DNA from: JANMDR01 sp031376425
GTDB taxonomy: Bacteria > Pseudomonadota > Gammaproteobacteria > Burkholderiales > Usitatibacteraceae
Direction: 5' to 3'
Length of the DNA: 48,094 nucleotides
Assembly (NCBI GenBank): GCA_031376425.1
Contig: JANMDR010000302.1
Span: forward strand, 1-48,094
A model generated the notes under the pieces. That model was not told the DNA's origin. It ran no database searches and saw nothing but the letters and a program-made list of their open reading frames with translations. A program made the position numbers and the translations under genes. This document shows positions 17,494 through 25,571 of the stretch, piece by piece. Position 1 is the first letter of the stretch. The number at the start of each line of letters is the position of its first letter.

Positions 17494-18291
17494 TTAAGGC
17501 GTCTTCAGATCATCTTTGGATTCTTTAGTGGATTTATCATCCACCTTTGATCGGCCAATTACCTTGGCCGCAATAATGCCAATTTCATACAATATGCATA
17601 AGGGAATAGCTAGCGCTAACTGCGAAACAACGTCGGGAGGCGTAAAGATAGCACCCAGTATAAACGCTGCTACCACCATATAGGGTCTTAGCTCGGCCAG
17701 CTTTTGTACTGTCACAATATTCATGCGCACTAGCACAACGACAATCACTGGTACTTCAAAGGTGAAACCAAAGACTAAAAACATCGATAGCGCGAAACCA
17801 AAATATTTATCAATATCCGTCATCCACGCCACACCTTCGGGTGCGACGGAAGCCATAAACTTAAACACCATTGGGAAAATGAGGAAATACGCAAACGCCA
17901 TACCAACAAAAAATAGCACAGTACTTGAAAATACCAAGGGTATAACTAAGCGCTTTTCATGTTGATAGAGGCCCGGCGCGACAAACGCCCAAACTTGGTA
18001 AAGCGCAAAGGGCAACATGACTAAGAATGAGGCTAAGGCCGATATCTTCATCGGCACTAAAAATACGCTCACGATGTCAGTTGAAATCATTTGCCCGCCC
18101 GCAGGCAAGGCTGCCATCAAGGGCTTGGCGAATAAGGTATAAATTCTTGACCATGTTGGCCAAAAAAACGAAATTAAAAAGATGACGCCGAAAACACCAA
18201 GCACCTTTACCAAGCGATCGCGTAATTCGACTAAGTGAGAGATAAAGCTGTCTTGCACCCCGGCACTAGTGCCATTTTCTTCGTTACTCAT
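17494..18291 (-). CDS. tatC: Sec-independent protein translocase TatC
   Basis: A 265-residue polytopic protein with six expected helices, the N-terminal F-I-S-H-L-V-E-L-R-D-R-L and the helix-adjacent F-A-L-Y-Q-V-W-A-F-V-A-P-G-L-Y-x-x-E-K-R, all diagnostic of TatC, the receptor that recognises twin-arginine signal peptides. The start overlaps the tatB stop by four bases (ATGA). It is the last gene of the his-tat run and converges with the GT2 gene. A Tat-type substrate appears to be encoded at 31725-32942. Confidence 0.95.
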   Translation of the reverse strand: MSNEENGTSAGVQDSFISHLVELRDRLVKVLGVFGVIFLISFFWPTWSRIYTLFAKPLMAALPAGGQMISTDIVSVFLVPMKISALASFLVMLPFALYQVWAFVAPGLYQHEKRLVIPLVFSSTVLFFVGMAFAYFLIFPMVFKFMASVAPEGVAWMTDIDKYFGFALSMFLVFGFTFEVPVIVVVLVRMNIVTVQKLAELRPYMVVAAFILGAIFTPPDVVSQLALAIPLCILYEIGIIAAKVIGRSKVDDKSTKESKDDLKTP

Positions 18292-18857
18292 GCGCTTGCA
18301 AGTTGGCGCACACTATCACCACTAACGCTATTTGACTGGGTGTTTGGTATTTTGTCTGGCACTTTGCGCAAGGGCTCCAACCCTAAATCAAAGCGCTGCA
18401 ATCCTGATGCAGTCATTGTTGGTTCAGCCTTCTCAGCAGCAATTGCAGTTGGCGGTAGGTAATCAGCGGGCAGGTTTAGCGCATGCATTTCTAGCAGCGC
18501 GGCGTCTGCACTCGGGACTACACTCGTGGCTGGGTCTATTGGCGCAATAGTCGCGTTTACATCAGGCTTAGCATAATCCGCCTCAATGCTGCGCATGCTT
18601 TCCTGAATTTGGGTTTGCGATGCTTGCACTGATTGTTCAATATCTTTTGCCGCCGCCTGAAAATCTTCTTTCACTTTTTGCAAATCGGAGCTTTGCATTT
18701 CCCGATTTATGTCGGCTTTAACTGTGGCCACATAACGCTGCAAACGCCCAAACAAATGCCCCGCAGTACGCGCGAGCTTTGGTAGGCGATCTGGCCCAAG
18801 CACCACAAGGGCGACTAGGGCAATCAGTAACAGCTTTGAGAAGCCAATATCAAACAT
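18288..18857 (-). CDS. tatB: Tat translocase subunit TatB
   Basis: A 189-residue protein starting M-F-D-I-G-F-S-K-L-L-L-I-A-L-V-A-L-V-V-L-G-P-D-R-L-P, the invariant TatB N-terminal membrane helix and hinge. An amphipathic helix (to about 65), a charged helical region and a variable Ala/Pro-rich tail follow. With TatC it forms the substrate-binding complex. It starts 15 bases after the tatA stop, a spacer that contains a short GCAGCAGCAGC run. Confidence 0.95.
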   Translation of the reverse strand: MFDIGFSKLLLIALVALVVLGPDRLPKLARTAGHLFGRLQRYVATVKADINREMQSSDLQKVKEDFQAAAKDIEQSVQASQTQIQESMRSIEADYAKPDVNATIAPIDPATSVVPSADAALLEMHALNLPADYLPPTAIAAEKAEPTMTASGLQRFDLGLEPLRKVPDKIPNTQSNSVSGDSVRQLASA

Positions 18858-18872
18858 GCAGCAGCAGCGGTC

Positions 18873-19094
18873 TTATGACTTTTGCTTGTCTTTTACTTCG
18901 GCCTCATTTGCCACTGGGGCAGCAGATGTCAACTCTGCGGGTTTAGCAGGCGTATCAGTGTCTTTCATGCCGTCTTTAAAACCCTTCACCCCCGCGCCTA
19001 AATCTGCGCCAATATTACGTAGCTTTTTGGTGCCAAAAATAACCACCACCACCAACGCCACAATCAACCAATGCCAAATACTGAATGAACCCAT
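18873..19094 (-). CDS. tatA: Tat translocase subunit TatA
   Basis: A 73-residue protein with a short N-terminal membrane helix (S-I-W-H-W-L-I-V-A-L-V-V-V-V-I-F), the F-G-T-K-K-L-R hinge and an amphipathic helix (I-G-A-D-L-G-A-G-V-K-G-F-K), as in TatA, which forms the translocation pore with TatBC. AGGAG lies upstream of the ATG. It is the first tat gene after the HIT gene. Confidence 0.95.
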   Translation of the reverse strand: MGSFSIWHWLIVALVVVVIFGTKKLRNIGADLGAGVKGFKDGMKDTDTPAKPAELTSAAPVANEAEVKDKQKS

Positions 19095-19136
19095 GATATT
19101 TCTCCTAAACTTTAAATAATTTCAATGCCGCGCAAC

Positions 19137-19487
19137 TTACATCACGCGTAGCGACGATGATTCTGGCCGGTTGCCAAACACGTGTAAATGCAAATGATAC
19201 ACGTCCTGCCGCCCCATCACACCCGTATTAATCACACTTCTAAAACCGGCAGTCAACCCCTGCTCACGAGCTAGCGTGGGCGCTAATGCCAATATCCGCC
19301 CTAAAACTGGCGCATCTTCAGCCGTAACTTCCATCAAAGATGGAATAAATTTCTTAGGAATAATTAAAAAATGTACTTCCGCCACGGGATTAATATCGTG
19401 AAAAGCTAAAATTTCATCGTCTTCATAAACTTTACGGCTAGGAATTTCACCGCGCAGAATTTTGCCAAAAATAGTGTCGTTGGTCAT
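19137..19487 (-). CDS. HIT family nucleotide hydrolase
   Basis: A small histidine-triad protein of 116 residues. It contains N-D-T-I-F-G-K-I-L-R-G-E-I-P-S at the N-terminus, D-I-N-P-V-A-E-V-H-F-L-I-I-P-K and the active-site triad H-L-H-L-H-V-F-G at the end. HIT enzymes hydrolyse phosphoramidates such as AMP-linked compounds (HinT type). The frame runs back to 19565, but ATG 19487 is the family start and has AGGA upstream. It lies four bases after hisE and before tatA, a placement conserved in betaproteobacteria. Confidence 0.92.
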   Translation of the reverse strand: MTNDTIFGKILRGEIPSRKVYEDDEILAFHDINPVAEVHFLIIPKKFIPSLMEVTAEDAPVLGRILALAPTLAREQGLTAGFRSVINTGVMGRQDVYHLHLHVFGNRPESSSLRVM

Positions 19488-19491
19488 GCTT

Positions 19492-19812
19492 TTATCCTCT
19501 GCTCGCTTTTTCAGCAATACCGGAAGTACCTTCGCGGCGTGCAAGTTCCGCCAGCACTTCTTCAAACTTGATATTCTGATGGCTCAATAAGACCATTGTG
19601 TGAAACAACAAATCCGCCGTTTCATAAATCACTTCCTCGCGCGCGCCGCCTTTAGCAGCAATGACGGTTTCAGTGGCTTCTTCGCCGATTTTTTTTAAAA
19701 TGCTATTCAAACCTTTGGCGTGCAATGCTGCTACGTAGGAGCTTTCGCGCGGCGCACCTTTGCGGGATTCGATGATTTGTTCTAGCTGGCTTAAGATGTT
19801 AGTAAATGGCAT
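19492..19812 (-). CDS. hisE: phosphoribosyl-ATP pyrophosphatase HisE
   Basis: About 106 residues from ATG 19812 (TTG 19824 is possible). It hydrolyses phosphoribosyl-ATP to phosphoribosyl-AMP, the second step of histidine synthesis. The motif K-K-I-G-E-E-A-T-E-T-V-I-A-A-K carries the Mg-binding glutamates, and the helix Y-E-T-A-D-L-L-F-H-T-M-V-L-L matches the all-alpha MazG-like fold. HisI and HisE are separate genes here, as in most betaproteobacteria, rather than one fused protein. Confidence 0.93.
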   Translation of the reverse strand: MPFTNILSQLEQIIESRKGAPRESSYVAALHAKGLNSILKKIGEEATETVIAAKGGAREEVIYETADLLFHTMVLLSHQNIKFEEVLAELARREGTSGIAEKASRG

Positions 19813-19826
19813 AACGTTCTTCAAAA

Positions 19827-20231
19827 TTAGTGTGCTGTAGGTGTGGAAATGACTGGCTCAGTCACGACCCAATCACCATTTTCTAGCCGCCGATAAAAAC
19901 AGCGCCGCCGTCCTGTATGACAGGCCGAACCGCCCACTTGTTCAATTTGCATTATGAGCGCATCGCCATCGCAATCTAAGCGCAACTCTTTTACGCGCTG
20001 GAAGTTGCTCGAAGATTCACCCTTGTGCCACAGCGCCTTACGTGAACGCGACCAATAATGTGCATCACCGGTAAGCAAGGTTTGCGTTAGCGCTTCGGCA
20101 TTCATCCACGCCAACATCAACACTTCATGGGTGATGGCGTCTTGCGCGATAGCAGCAATTAAGCCGTCGCTATTAAACTTTACCGCCGCTAACCACAAGC
20201 TATCTTGCGGGTTAAGGTTTACGCCACCCAT
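19827..20231 (-). CDS. hisI: phosphoribosyl-AMP cyclohydrolase HisI
   Basis: A 134-residue enzyme that opens the purine ring of phosphoribosyl-AMP, the third step of histidine synthesis. Visible motifs are M-L-A-W-M-N-x-E-A-L, Y-W-S-R-S-R-K-A-L-W-H-K-G-E-S-S, the metal-binding D-C-D-G-D-A, and a zinc site of cysteines around S-A-C-H-T-G-R-R-R-C. GTG 20234 and ATG 20231 are adjacent; the ATG overlaps the hisF stop by one base (TGATG), which favours it. Confidence 0.94.
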   Translation of the reverse strand: MGGVNLNPQDSLWLAAVKFNSDGLIAAIAQDAITHEVLMLAWMNAEALTQTLLTGDAHYWSRSRKALWHKGESSSNFQRVKELRLDCDGDALIMQIEQVGGSACHTGRRRCFYRRLENGDWVVTEPVISTPTAH

Positions 20232-21001
20232 CACAGCCGCATTTCTATGCCACGGTTGTACATGAGCAATTTAGCTTCTTGAATCGTATATTCACCAAAA
20301 TGAAATATACTGGCCGCCAAAACAGCGTCGGCTTTACCTTCAATAATGCCATCGGCTAAGTGCTCTAAATTACCCACGCCGCCGGAGGCAATGACGGGCA
20401 CGCTTACCGCCTCAGCCACGGCGCGCGTGAGCGCTAAATCAAAGCCAGATTTTGTGCCATCGCGATCCATACTGGTGAGCAAAATCTCGCCCGCTCCTAA
20501 TGCCGTCACTTTTTTTGCCCATTCAACCACATCTAAACCGGTGGCTTTACGGCCGCCGTGAGTGAATACCTCCCAACCAATACCCCCATTTGCGTCAGTC
20601 TTTTTACGAGCATCAATAGCTACCACTATGGCTTGCGAACCAAATTTAGCAGCCGCATCCGCAACTAATTTTGGATTAGAAATTGCGCTGGAATTAATAC
20701 TAATTTTATCCGCCCCAGCGTTCAACAAGCGCCGCACATCGGCTACTTCACGCACCCCGCCACCCACTGTAAGTGGAATAAATACTTGATCGGCTACCCG
20801 CTCGATTACATCAATAATCATATCGCGCGCATCAGACGTGGCGGTGATGTCAAGGAAGGTAATTTCGTCCGCGCCTTCATCATTATACTTTTTAGCGATT
20901 TCTACCGGATTACCGGCATCGCGCAAATTTAGAAAATTCACGCCTTTCACTACGCGGCCATTGTTGACATCCAAGCAGGGGATAATGCGTTTAGCGAGCA
21001 T
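20231..21001 (-). CDS. hisF: imidazole glycerol phosphate synthase cyclase subunit HisF
   Basis: A 256-residue (beta/alpha)8 barrel. The first catalytic aspartate is in I-I-P-C-L-D-V-N-N-G-R-V-V-K-G (D11) and the second in A-I-D-A-R (about D130); phosphate-binding glycines appear in V-G-G-G-V-R and A-S-G-G-V-G. With HisH it makes IGP and AICAR from PRFAR, using ammonia channelled from HisH. It follows hisA after three bases. Length is normal. Confidence 0.96.
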   Translation of the reverse strand: MLAKRIIPCLDVNNGRVVKGVNFLNLRDAGNPVEIAKKYNDEGADEITFLDITATSDARDMIIDVIERVADQVFIPLTVGGGVREVADVRRLLNAGADKISINSSAISNPKLVADAAAKFGSQAIVVAIDARKKTDANGGIGWEVFTHGGRKATGLDVVEWAKKVTALGAGEILLTSMDRDGTKSGFDLALTRAVAEAVSVPVIASGGVGNLEHLADGIIEGKADAVLAASIFHFGEYTIQEAKLLMYNRGIEMRL

Positions 21002-21004
21002 AAA

Positions 21005-21739
21005 TTACTTTTTAGCCGTCAAGGATAGCGCCGCTTTAAGATCAAGCTTCCCTTCATAAATCGCACGGCCAGTAATTGCGCCCATGATGCCCTCCGCTTC
21101 TACCTCCATCAAGCGTTTAATGTCATCAATGCCATTTAGCCCACCACTGGCAATTACCGGTACCGTAAGGGCTTGTGCCAACTTTACGGTGGCATCAATA
21201 TTGACGCCCATCATCATGCCATCGCGACCAATGTCGGTATAAATCACGGCTTCCACGCCATAATCTTGAAAACGTACAGCGAGATCAATAACATCATGGC
21301 CGGTTAATTTTGACCAGCCATCGGTGGCAACTTTGCCGTCTTTTGCATCTAGTGCAACAATAATATGCCCTGGAAAGGCATCGCAAGCCTCATGCAAAAA
21401 ACCCGAAATTTTTACCGCTGCGGTACCAATAATCACGTAGCTGATGCCGCTATCTAAATAGGCTTCAATGGTTTCTAAATCACGAATACCACCACCCAAT
21501 TGAATCGGCATATCTTCGCCAGCGTTGGCAACAATTTGCTTAATCACAGCGGCATTTTTTGGCTTACCGGCAAAGGCCCCGTTTAAATCCACCACGTGAA
21601 GACGCTGCGCCCCCATATCGCGCCACTGTCGCGTCATTGCGGCGGCGTCTTCAGAAAAAACCGTAGCGGAATCCATTTCGCCCTGCTGTAAGCGTACGCA
21701 AGCACCGTCTTTAAGATCAATGGCTGGAATAATTATCAT
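21005..21739 (-). CDS. hisA: ProFAR isomerase HisA
   Basis: A 244-residue (beta/alpha)8 barrel that isomerises ProFAR to PRFAR. It begins I-I-P-A-I-D-L-K-D-G-A-C-V-R-L-Q-Q-G, with the catalytic aspartate in P-A-I-D, has Q-L-G-G-G-I-R for phosphate, and Y-T-D-I-G-R-D-G-M-M-M-G with the second aspartate. The 83 bases before its start carry AT-rich 12-bp repeats, listed separately. Confidence 0.96.
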   Translation of the reverse strand: MIIIPAIDLKDGACVRLQQGEMDSATVFSEDAAAMTRQWRDMGAQRLHVVDLNGAFAGKPKNAAVIKQIVANAGEDMPIQLGGGIRDLETIEAYLDSGISYVIIGTAAVKISGFLHEACDAFPGHIIVALDAKDGKVATDGWSKLTGHDVIDLAVRFQDYGVEAVIYTDIGRDGMMMGVNIDATVKLAQALTVPVIASGGLNGIDDIKRLMEVEAEGIMGAITGRAIYEGKLDLKAALSLTAKK

Positions 21740-21740
21740 G

Positions 21741-21777
21741 GCAAATTGAGTTGGAAAATGAGTTGCAAAATAGGGTT
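21741..21777. repeat. 12-bp degenerate tandem repeat just upstream of hisA
   Basis: Units at 21741-21752, 21753-21764 and 21765-21777 follow the pattern G(C/G)AAA(A/T)T(G/A)(A/G)G(G)TT. They lie one base upstream of the hisA ATG and would fall in the ribosome-binding region. Confidence 0.5.
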
Positions 21778-21808
21778 GAGTTAGGGTGCGCGTTGCGGTA
21801 AGCGTTTA

Positions 21809-21826
21809 GGTAACTAAGGTAACTAA
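21809..21826. repeat. perfect 9-bp tandem duplication at the hisH stop codon
   Basis: GGTAACTAA occurs at 21809-21817 and 21818-21826. On the coding (minus) strand this is TTAGTTACC twice, the first copy containing the hisH TAG stop. Confidence 0.7.
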
Positions 21827-22464
21827 GCGGGCTGCCAATGTAGGAAATTTTTATATAACTGTAATCCTGCATGTTGGCTTTTTTCTGGGTGAAACTGAGT
21901 TGCAAAAATATTACCGCGACTAATACTGGCACAAAACGGCAATTCATACTCTGCCACAGCGTTAGTGACTTTGGGGTCAGTTGGGACGCAATAGAAACTA
22001 TGCACAAAATAAAAACGCTCGCCAGCTGCTACATTTTGCCAGAGTGGATGCGTATGGGCAGCAGCGGTAGGTACCACCTGATTCCAGCCCATGTGCGGGA
22101 CTTTATTTGTAGGGTTGGTGGGGCGAAAGCGTTTAACCGCACCACTAAATAAGCCCAAGCCCGGCGTATGGCCTTCTTCAGAGATATCAAACAACATTTG
22201 CATGCCGACGCATACACCAAAAAATGGCTTAGTTGCCGCCGCACGTAACACCGCATCTTGCAGGCCGCTTTCACGCAGATACTGCATGCAATCAGGCATG
22301 GCGCCCTGCCCCGGAAATACGACGCGATCGGCCGCCAACACGTCATCTACCCGGCTAGAAATACGCACTGTGGTATTGGCATCAGCGACATGCGCGAGCG
22401 CCTTTTCAACCGAGCGCAAATTGCCCATGCCGTAATCAACCACTATCACCTGTTGCTTTCTCAT
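21823..22464 (-). CDS. hisH: imidazole glycerol phosphate synthase glutaminase subunit HisH
   Basis: A 213-residue class I glutamine amidotransferase that supplies ammonia to HisF. It has D-Y-G-M-G-N-L-R-S-V at the N-terminus, V-F-P-G-Q-G-A-M, the nucleophile in F-G-V-C-V-G-M-Q-M-L (Cys about 82) and the His-Glu pair in F-A-T-Q-F-H-P-E-K-S. It lies six bases after hisB. The frame ends in a duplicated 9-mer. Confidence 0.96.
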   Translation of the reverse strand: MRKQQVIVVDYGMGNLRSVEKALAHVADANTTVRISSRVDDVLAADRVVFPGQGAMPDCMQYLRESGLQDAVLRAAATKPFFGVCVGMQMLFDISEEGHTPGLGLFSGAVKRFRPTNPTNKVPHMGWNQVVPTAAAHTHPLWQNVAAGERFYFVHSFYCVPTDPKVTNAVAEYELPFCASISRGNIFATQFHPEKSQHAGLQLYKNFLHWQPA

Positions 22465-22470
22465 ACTGGT

Positions 22471-23073
22471 CTACAGGCTGCCTTTGGTGGAGGGCATAAT
22501 ACCTTCTGCGCGCGCATCATGCTCGCAAGCCATTCGCAAAGCACGGCCAAAGGCTTTGAAAATAGTTTCAGCTTGGTGGTGGGCGTTTACACCGCGCAAA
22601 TTATCAATGTGCAGAGTACATAGCGCGTGGTTCACAAAACCTTGGAAAAATTCAATACATAAATCCACATCAAACTCACCCACACGCGCACGCGTAAAAT
22701 CGCAATGAAAAAACAATCCTGGCCGACCAGATAAATCCAACACCACGCGCGATAGCGCTTCATCAAGCGGCACATAGGCGTGCCCATAACGGCGAATGCC
22801 CATTTTGTCACCGAGCGCTTTAGCCCATGCCTGACCCAAGGTTATGCCCACATCTTCAACCGTATGATGTGCGTCAATGTGCAAATCACCCGTCGCCTTC
22901 AAGGTGATGTCGATCATACCGTGGCGGCAAATTTGATCAATCATATGATCTAAAAACGGTACGCCGGAATCGAGTTTAGCCACGCCTGTGCCGTCTAAGT
23001 TAACGGCCACGCTAATCTGCGTTTCTTTTGTGTTGCGGATGACTTCTGCTGTTCTATCCCTATCCATATCCAT
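22471..23073 (-). CDS. hisB: imidazoleglycerol-phosphate dehydratase HisB
   Basis: A monofunctional IGP dehydratase of about 200 residues, without the histidinol-phosphatase domain of enterics. It has the core R-T-A-E-V-x-R-N-T-K-E-T and two H-H-x-x-E metal motifs, the clearest being I-D-A-H-H-T-V-E-D-V-G. The frame can start at GTG 23085, ATG 23073 or ATG 23067; I chose 23073, with GAAGAAG upstream. The extra N-terminal M-D-M-D-R-D-R comes from a hexamer repeat (23054-23077), so the N-terminus is longer than usual. Confidence 0.93.
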   Translation of the reverse strand: MDMDRDRTAEVIRNTKETQISVAVNLDGTGVAKLDSGVPFLDHMIDQICRHGMIDITLKATGDLHIDAHHTVEDVGITLGQAWAKALGDKMGIRRYGHAYVPLDEALSRVVLDLSGRPGLFFHCDFTRARVGEFDVDLCIEFFQGFVNHALCTLHIDNLRGVNAHHQAETIFKAFGRALRMACEHDARAEGIMPSTKGSL

Positions 23074-23077
23074 ATGC
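23054..23077. repeat. four-copy hexamer repeat at the 5' end of hisB
   Basis: CTATCC, CTATCC, ATATCC and ATATGC follow one another. They encode the H-M-D-M-D-R-D-R stretch and create alternative in-frame ATGs for hisB. Confidence 0.65.
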
Positions 23078-23117
23078 TTCTTCACTTAACTTTCTCTTTG
23101 CTTGCACGTTAAAAATT

Positions 23118-24212
23118 TTACGCTACCGCAAATGCTTTTACCGCAGCGATAACCTGGGCATTTTCATCCGGCATGCCAACTGTAATGCGCAAGGTGTTGC
23201 GCATCAAGGGATGACCTGTACCGGTATGCTTCAAGAGTATTTTCATGCTCAATAAAAACTCAAACAGCAGTTGCGAATTAGCTACACGAATCAGTAAAAA
23301 ATTGGCTTCACTAGAAAAAACTTCTACCCCATCTATCGCTGCTAGTGCCGCAGCAAATAGCGCTCTATCTCTAACAATAAGTGCCGCCTGCGCTGTAAAG
23401 CTTTGATAGTGCTTGCACGCTACCAAACCTGCCGCCTGCGTATACACATTGATATTGTAAGGCAAACGCACTTTCTCGAATTCATTTAACCATTGCGGCG
23501 CACCGATCAATATACCAAGGCGCAATCCTGCCAAACCTAATTTGGATACCGTGCGCATTAGCACGACATTAGTATAACGACCCAATTGGTGCAAAAACGT
23601 GCGCGTAGAAAAGGCAAAGTAGGCTTCATCAATCACCACTAAACCGCCAATTTTGTCGGCAGCGCTAATGATCGTGTGTATATCCACATCAGCAAATAAA
23701 TTGCCAGTGGGATTGTTTGGGTAGGCGATAAAGGTGACGGCTGGCCGATGTGTGTCAATGGCTTGCAACATCGCCTTAACGTCGATTGAAAAATCCGCTT
23801 GTAATGGCACGCCAACATAGTGCATTTTGGCGTAAAGCGCGATCATCTTAAACATGACAAACGCGGGCTCTACCGATAACATCGTCGCGGCTTGGCCTTC
23901 TTGCAAACTTGCACAGGCAGTCGCTATGATTTGAATAATTTCATCACTACCATTGCCCAGCATAATTTCTTGATCAGCGGCTATGCCCATTGCCTCACGA
24001 ATCCCGTTTTTTAGGGCATCTGCGGCAGGTGAGGGGTAACGATTGAGCGCCACATCCATTAGCGCCGCTTGCAACACCGGCGTCACTTCTGCCGGTAGCG
24101 CGTAGGGATTTTCCATCGCGTCGAGCTTGAGAAATCCCGTTGCTGCTTGCACGTGATAAGCAGAAAGCTGAGCAATGTCGGCACGGATAGCATTTTTACT
24201 CATAACACTCAT
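23118..24212 (-). CDS. hisC: histidinol-phosphate aminotransferase HisC
   Basis: A 364-residue fold-type I PLP enzyme that converts imidazole acetol-phosphate and glutamate to histidinol-phosphate. Features are L-D-A-M-E-N-P-Y at the N-terminus, N-G-S-D-E-I-I, Y-P-N-N-P-T-G-N, V-I-D-E-A-Y-F-A-F and the PLP lysine in R-T-V-S-K-L-G-L-A-G-L-R. Two in-frame starts nine bases apart (24212 and 24203) result from a tandem duplication at the hisD/hisC overlap. The first forms an ATGA overlap with hisD. Confidence 0.95.
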   Translation of the reverse strand: MSVMSKNAIRADIAQLSAYHVQAATGFLKLDAMENPYALPAEVTPVLQAALMDVALNRYPSPAADALKNGIREAMGIAADQEIMLGNGSDEIIQIIATACASLQEGQAATMLSVEPAFVMFKMIALYAKMHYVGVPLQADFSIDVKAMLQAIDTHRPAVTFIAYPNNPTGNLFADVDIHTIISAADKIGGLVVIDEAYFAFSTRTFLHQLGRYTNVVLMRTVSKLGLAGLRLGILIGAPQWLNEFEKVRLPYNINVYTQAAGLVACKHYQSFTAQAALIVRDRALFAAALAAIDGVEVFSSEANFLLIRVANSQLLFEFLLSMKILLKHTGTGHPLMRNTLRITVGMPDENAQVIAAVKAFAVA

Positions 24213-24214
24213 AA
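24197..24214. repeat. 9-bp tandem duplication across the hisD stop and hisC start
   Basis: TACTCATAA (24197-24205) and CACTCATAA (24206-24214) differ at one base. On the coding strand this gives TTATGAGTG then TTATGAGTA, duplicating the ATGA stop/start overlap and giving hisC the start MSVMSK. Confidence 0.7.
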
Positions 24215-25522
24215 GGCGCGACCTGCGTCCTTTAAGCGATATTCAGCCGCCAAGGCGTGTGCTTCCAAACCCTCGCTACGCGCCAAGGTGGCCGCTACTT
24301 TGCCCAGTATTTGTGCACCCTGAGCTGAAACATCAATGATTGAGGAGCGCTTTTGAAAATCATAAACGCCCAATGGCGACGAGAATCGTGCGGTGCGTGA
24401 AGTAGGTAAAACATGATTAGGCCCCGCACAATAGTCACCCAATGATTCAGACGTAAATTTACCCATAAATATTGCGCCAGCATGGCGAATTTGCGGCAAC
24501 AAAGCCTGCGGGTCCGCCACCGATAATTCCAAATGCTCCGGCACGATTTGATTCGAAATTGTGCAGGCTTCAGCCAAATCACGCACCAAGATTAGCGCCC
24601 CACGATTCGTCAATGACGCCGCAATAATATCGGCACGCGGCATAGTTGGTAGTAAAGCCGCCATTTCTAAGCGCACTGCCTCAATATAGGCGACATCTGG
24701 GCATAGCAAAATAGACTGGGCAATTTCATCGTGTTCCGCTTGCGAGAATAAATCCATCGCAACCCAACGCGGGTTGGTGGTGGCATCGCAAATCACCAAA
24801 ATTTCTGATGGGCCTGCGACCATGTCGATGCCCACGGTACCAAATACCCGCCGCTTGGCCGCGGCAACAAATTTATTGCCCGGCCCCACAATTTTATCCA
24901 CTGCCGGTACGCTTTGGGTGCCATATGCCAAGGCCGCCACGGCTTGGGCACCGCCGATGCGAAACAGCCGATCAACACCTGCCAAAGCCGCTGCTGCCAA
25001 TACCGTTTGATTTACTTGTCCATCCGGCGTAGGGGTGACCATAATGAGCTCGCCCACCCCCGCCACCTTTGCCGCCAAAGCGTTCATCAGTAACGACGAT
25101 GGATAACTTGCCAAGCCACCCGGCACGTATAAACCAGCGCGATCAAGTGGCGTAATTTTTTGCCCTAATACCGTGCCGTCAGCTTCGGTGTATTGCCAAG
25201 AAGATAGTTTTTGATGCTCATGGTATGCCGTAATGCGCGCCGCCGCAAACTCCAAGGCTTCGCGTAACGCCGCCGGTAAAGCATTTAATGCCGCAACACA
25301 GGTGGCGCGGCTCACTTCAATATCGCTAGCGCCTGTTGGTATCCAGCGATCAAATTTAGCGGTAGCCGCAAGTAAGGCTCGATCGCCTTGGGTGCGCACA
25401 TCGTGCAAAATTTTCGCCACGATTTCATCGGTAGCACCGTCTTGCGCTGTTTCAAATGCTAATAACGCACTTAAGTTATGCGCAAAATCAACACTTTTAC
25501 TATCAAGAATTTTTATATTCAT
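24209..25522 (-). CDS. hisD: histidinol dehydrogenase HisD
   Basis: A 437-residue NAD- and Zn-dependent enzyme that oxidises L-histidinol to L-histidine. It shows Y-V-P-G-G-L-A-S-Y-P-S-S-L-L-M-N, K-I-V-G-P-G-N-K-F-V, A-G-P-S-E-I-L-V, S-Q-A-E-H-D-E (Zn and catalytic residues) and the terminal G-D-Y-C-A-G-P-N-H-V-L-P-T. Length is normal. It follows hisG after 49 bases. Confidence 0.96.
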   Translation of the reverse strand: MNIKILDSKSVDFAHNLSALLAFETAQDGATDEIVAKILHDVRTQGDRALLAATAKFDRWIPTGASDIEVSRATCVAALNALPAALREALEFAAARITAYHEHQKLSSWQYTEADGTVLGQKITPLDRAGLYVPGGLASYPSSLLMNALAAKVAGVGELIMVTPTPDGQVNQTVLAAAALAGVDRLFRIGGAQAVAALAYGTQSVPAVDKIVGPGNKFVAAAKRRVFGTVGIDMVAGPSEILVICDATTNPRWVAMDLFSQAEHDEIAQSILLCPDVAYIEAVRLEMAALLPTMPRADIIAASLTNRGALILVRDLAEACTISNQIVPEHLELSVADPQALLPQIRHAGAIFMGKFTSESLGDYCAGPNHVLPTSRTARFSSPLGVYDFQKRSSIIDVSAQGAQILGKVAATLARSEGLEAHALAAEYRLKDAGRAL

Positions 25523-25571
25523 CGCTAATTTACATGCCTGAAATGCGCTATTTTACCCGTGCCTGATCATT

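Noticed and set aside
21717..22007. Minus-strand frame overlapping the hisA-hisH junction
   Set aside because: It reads out of frame through the end of hisH, which has all catalytic motifs; no independent support.
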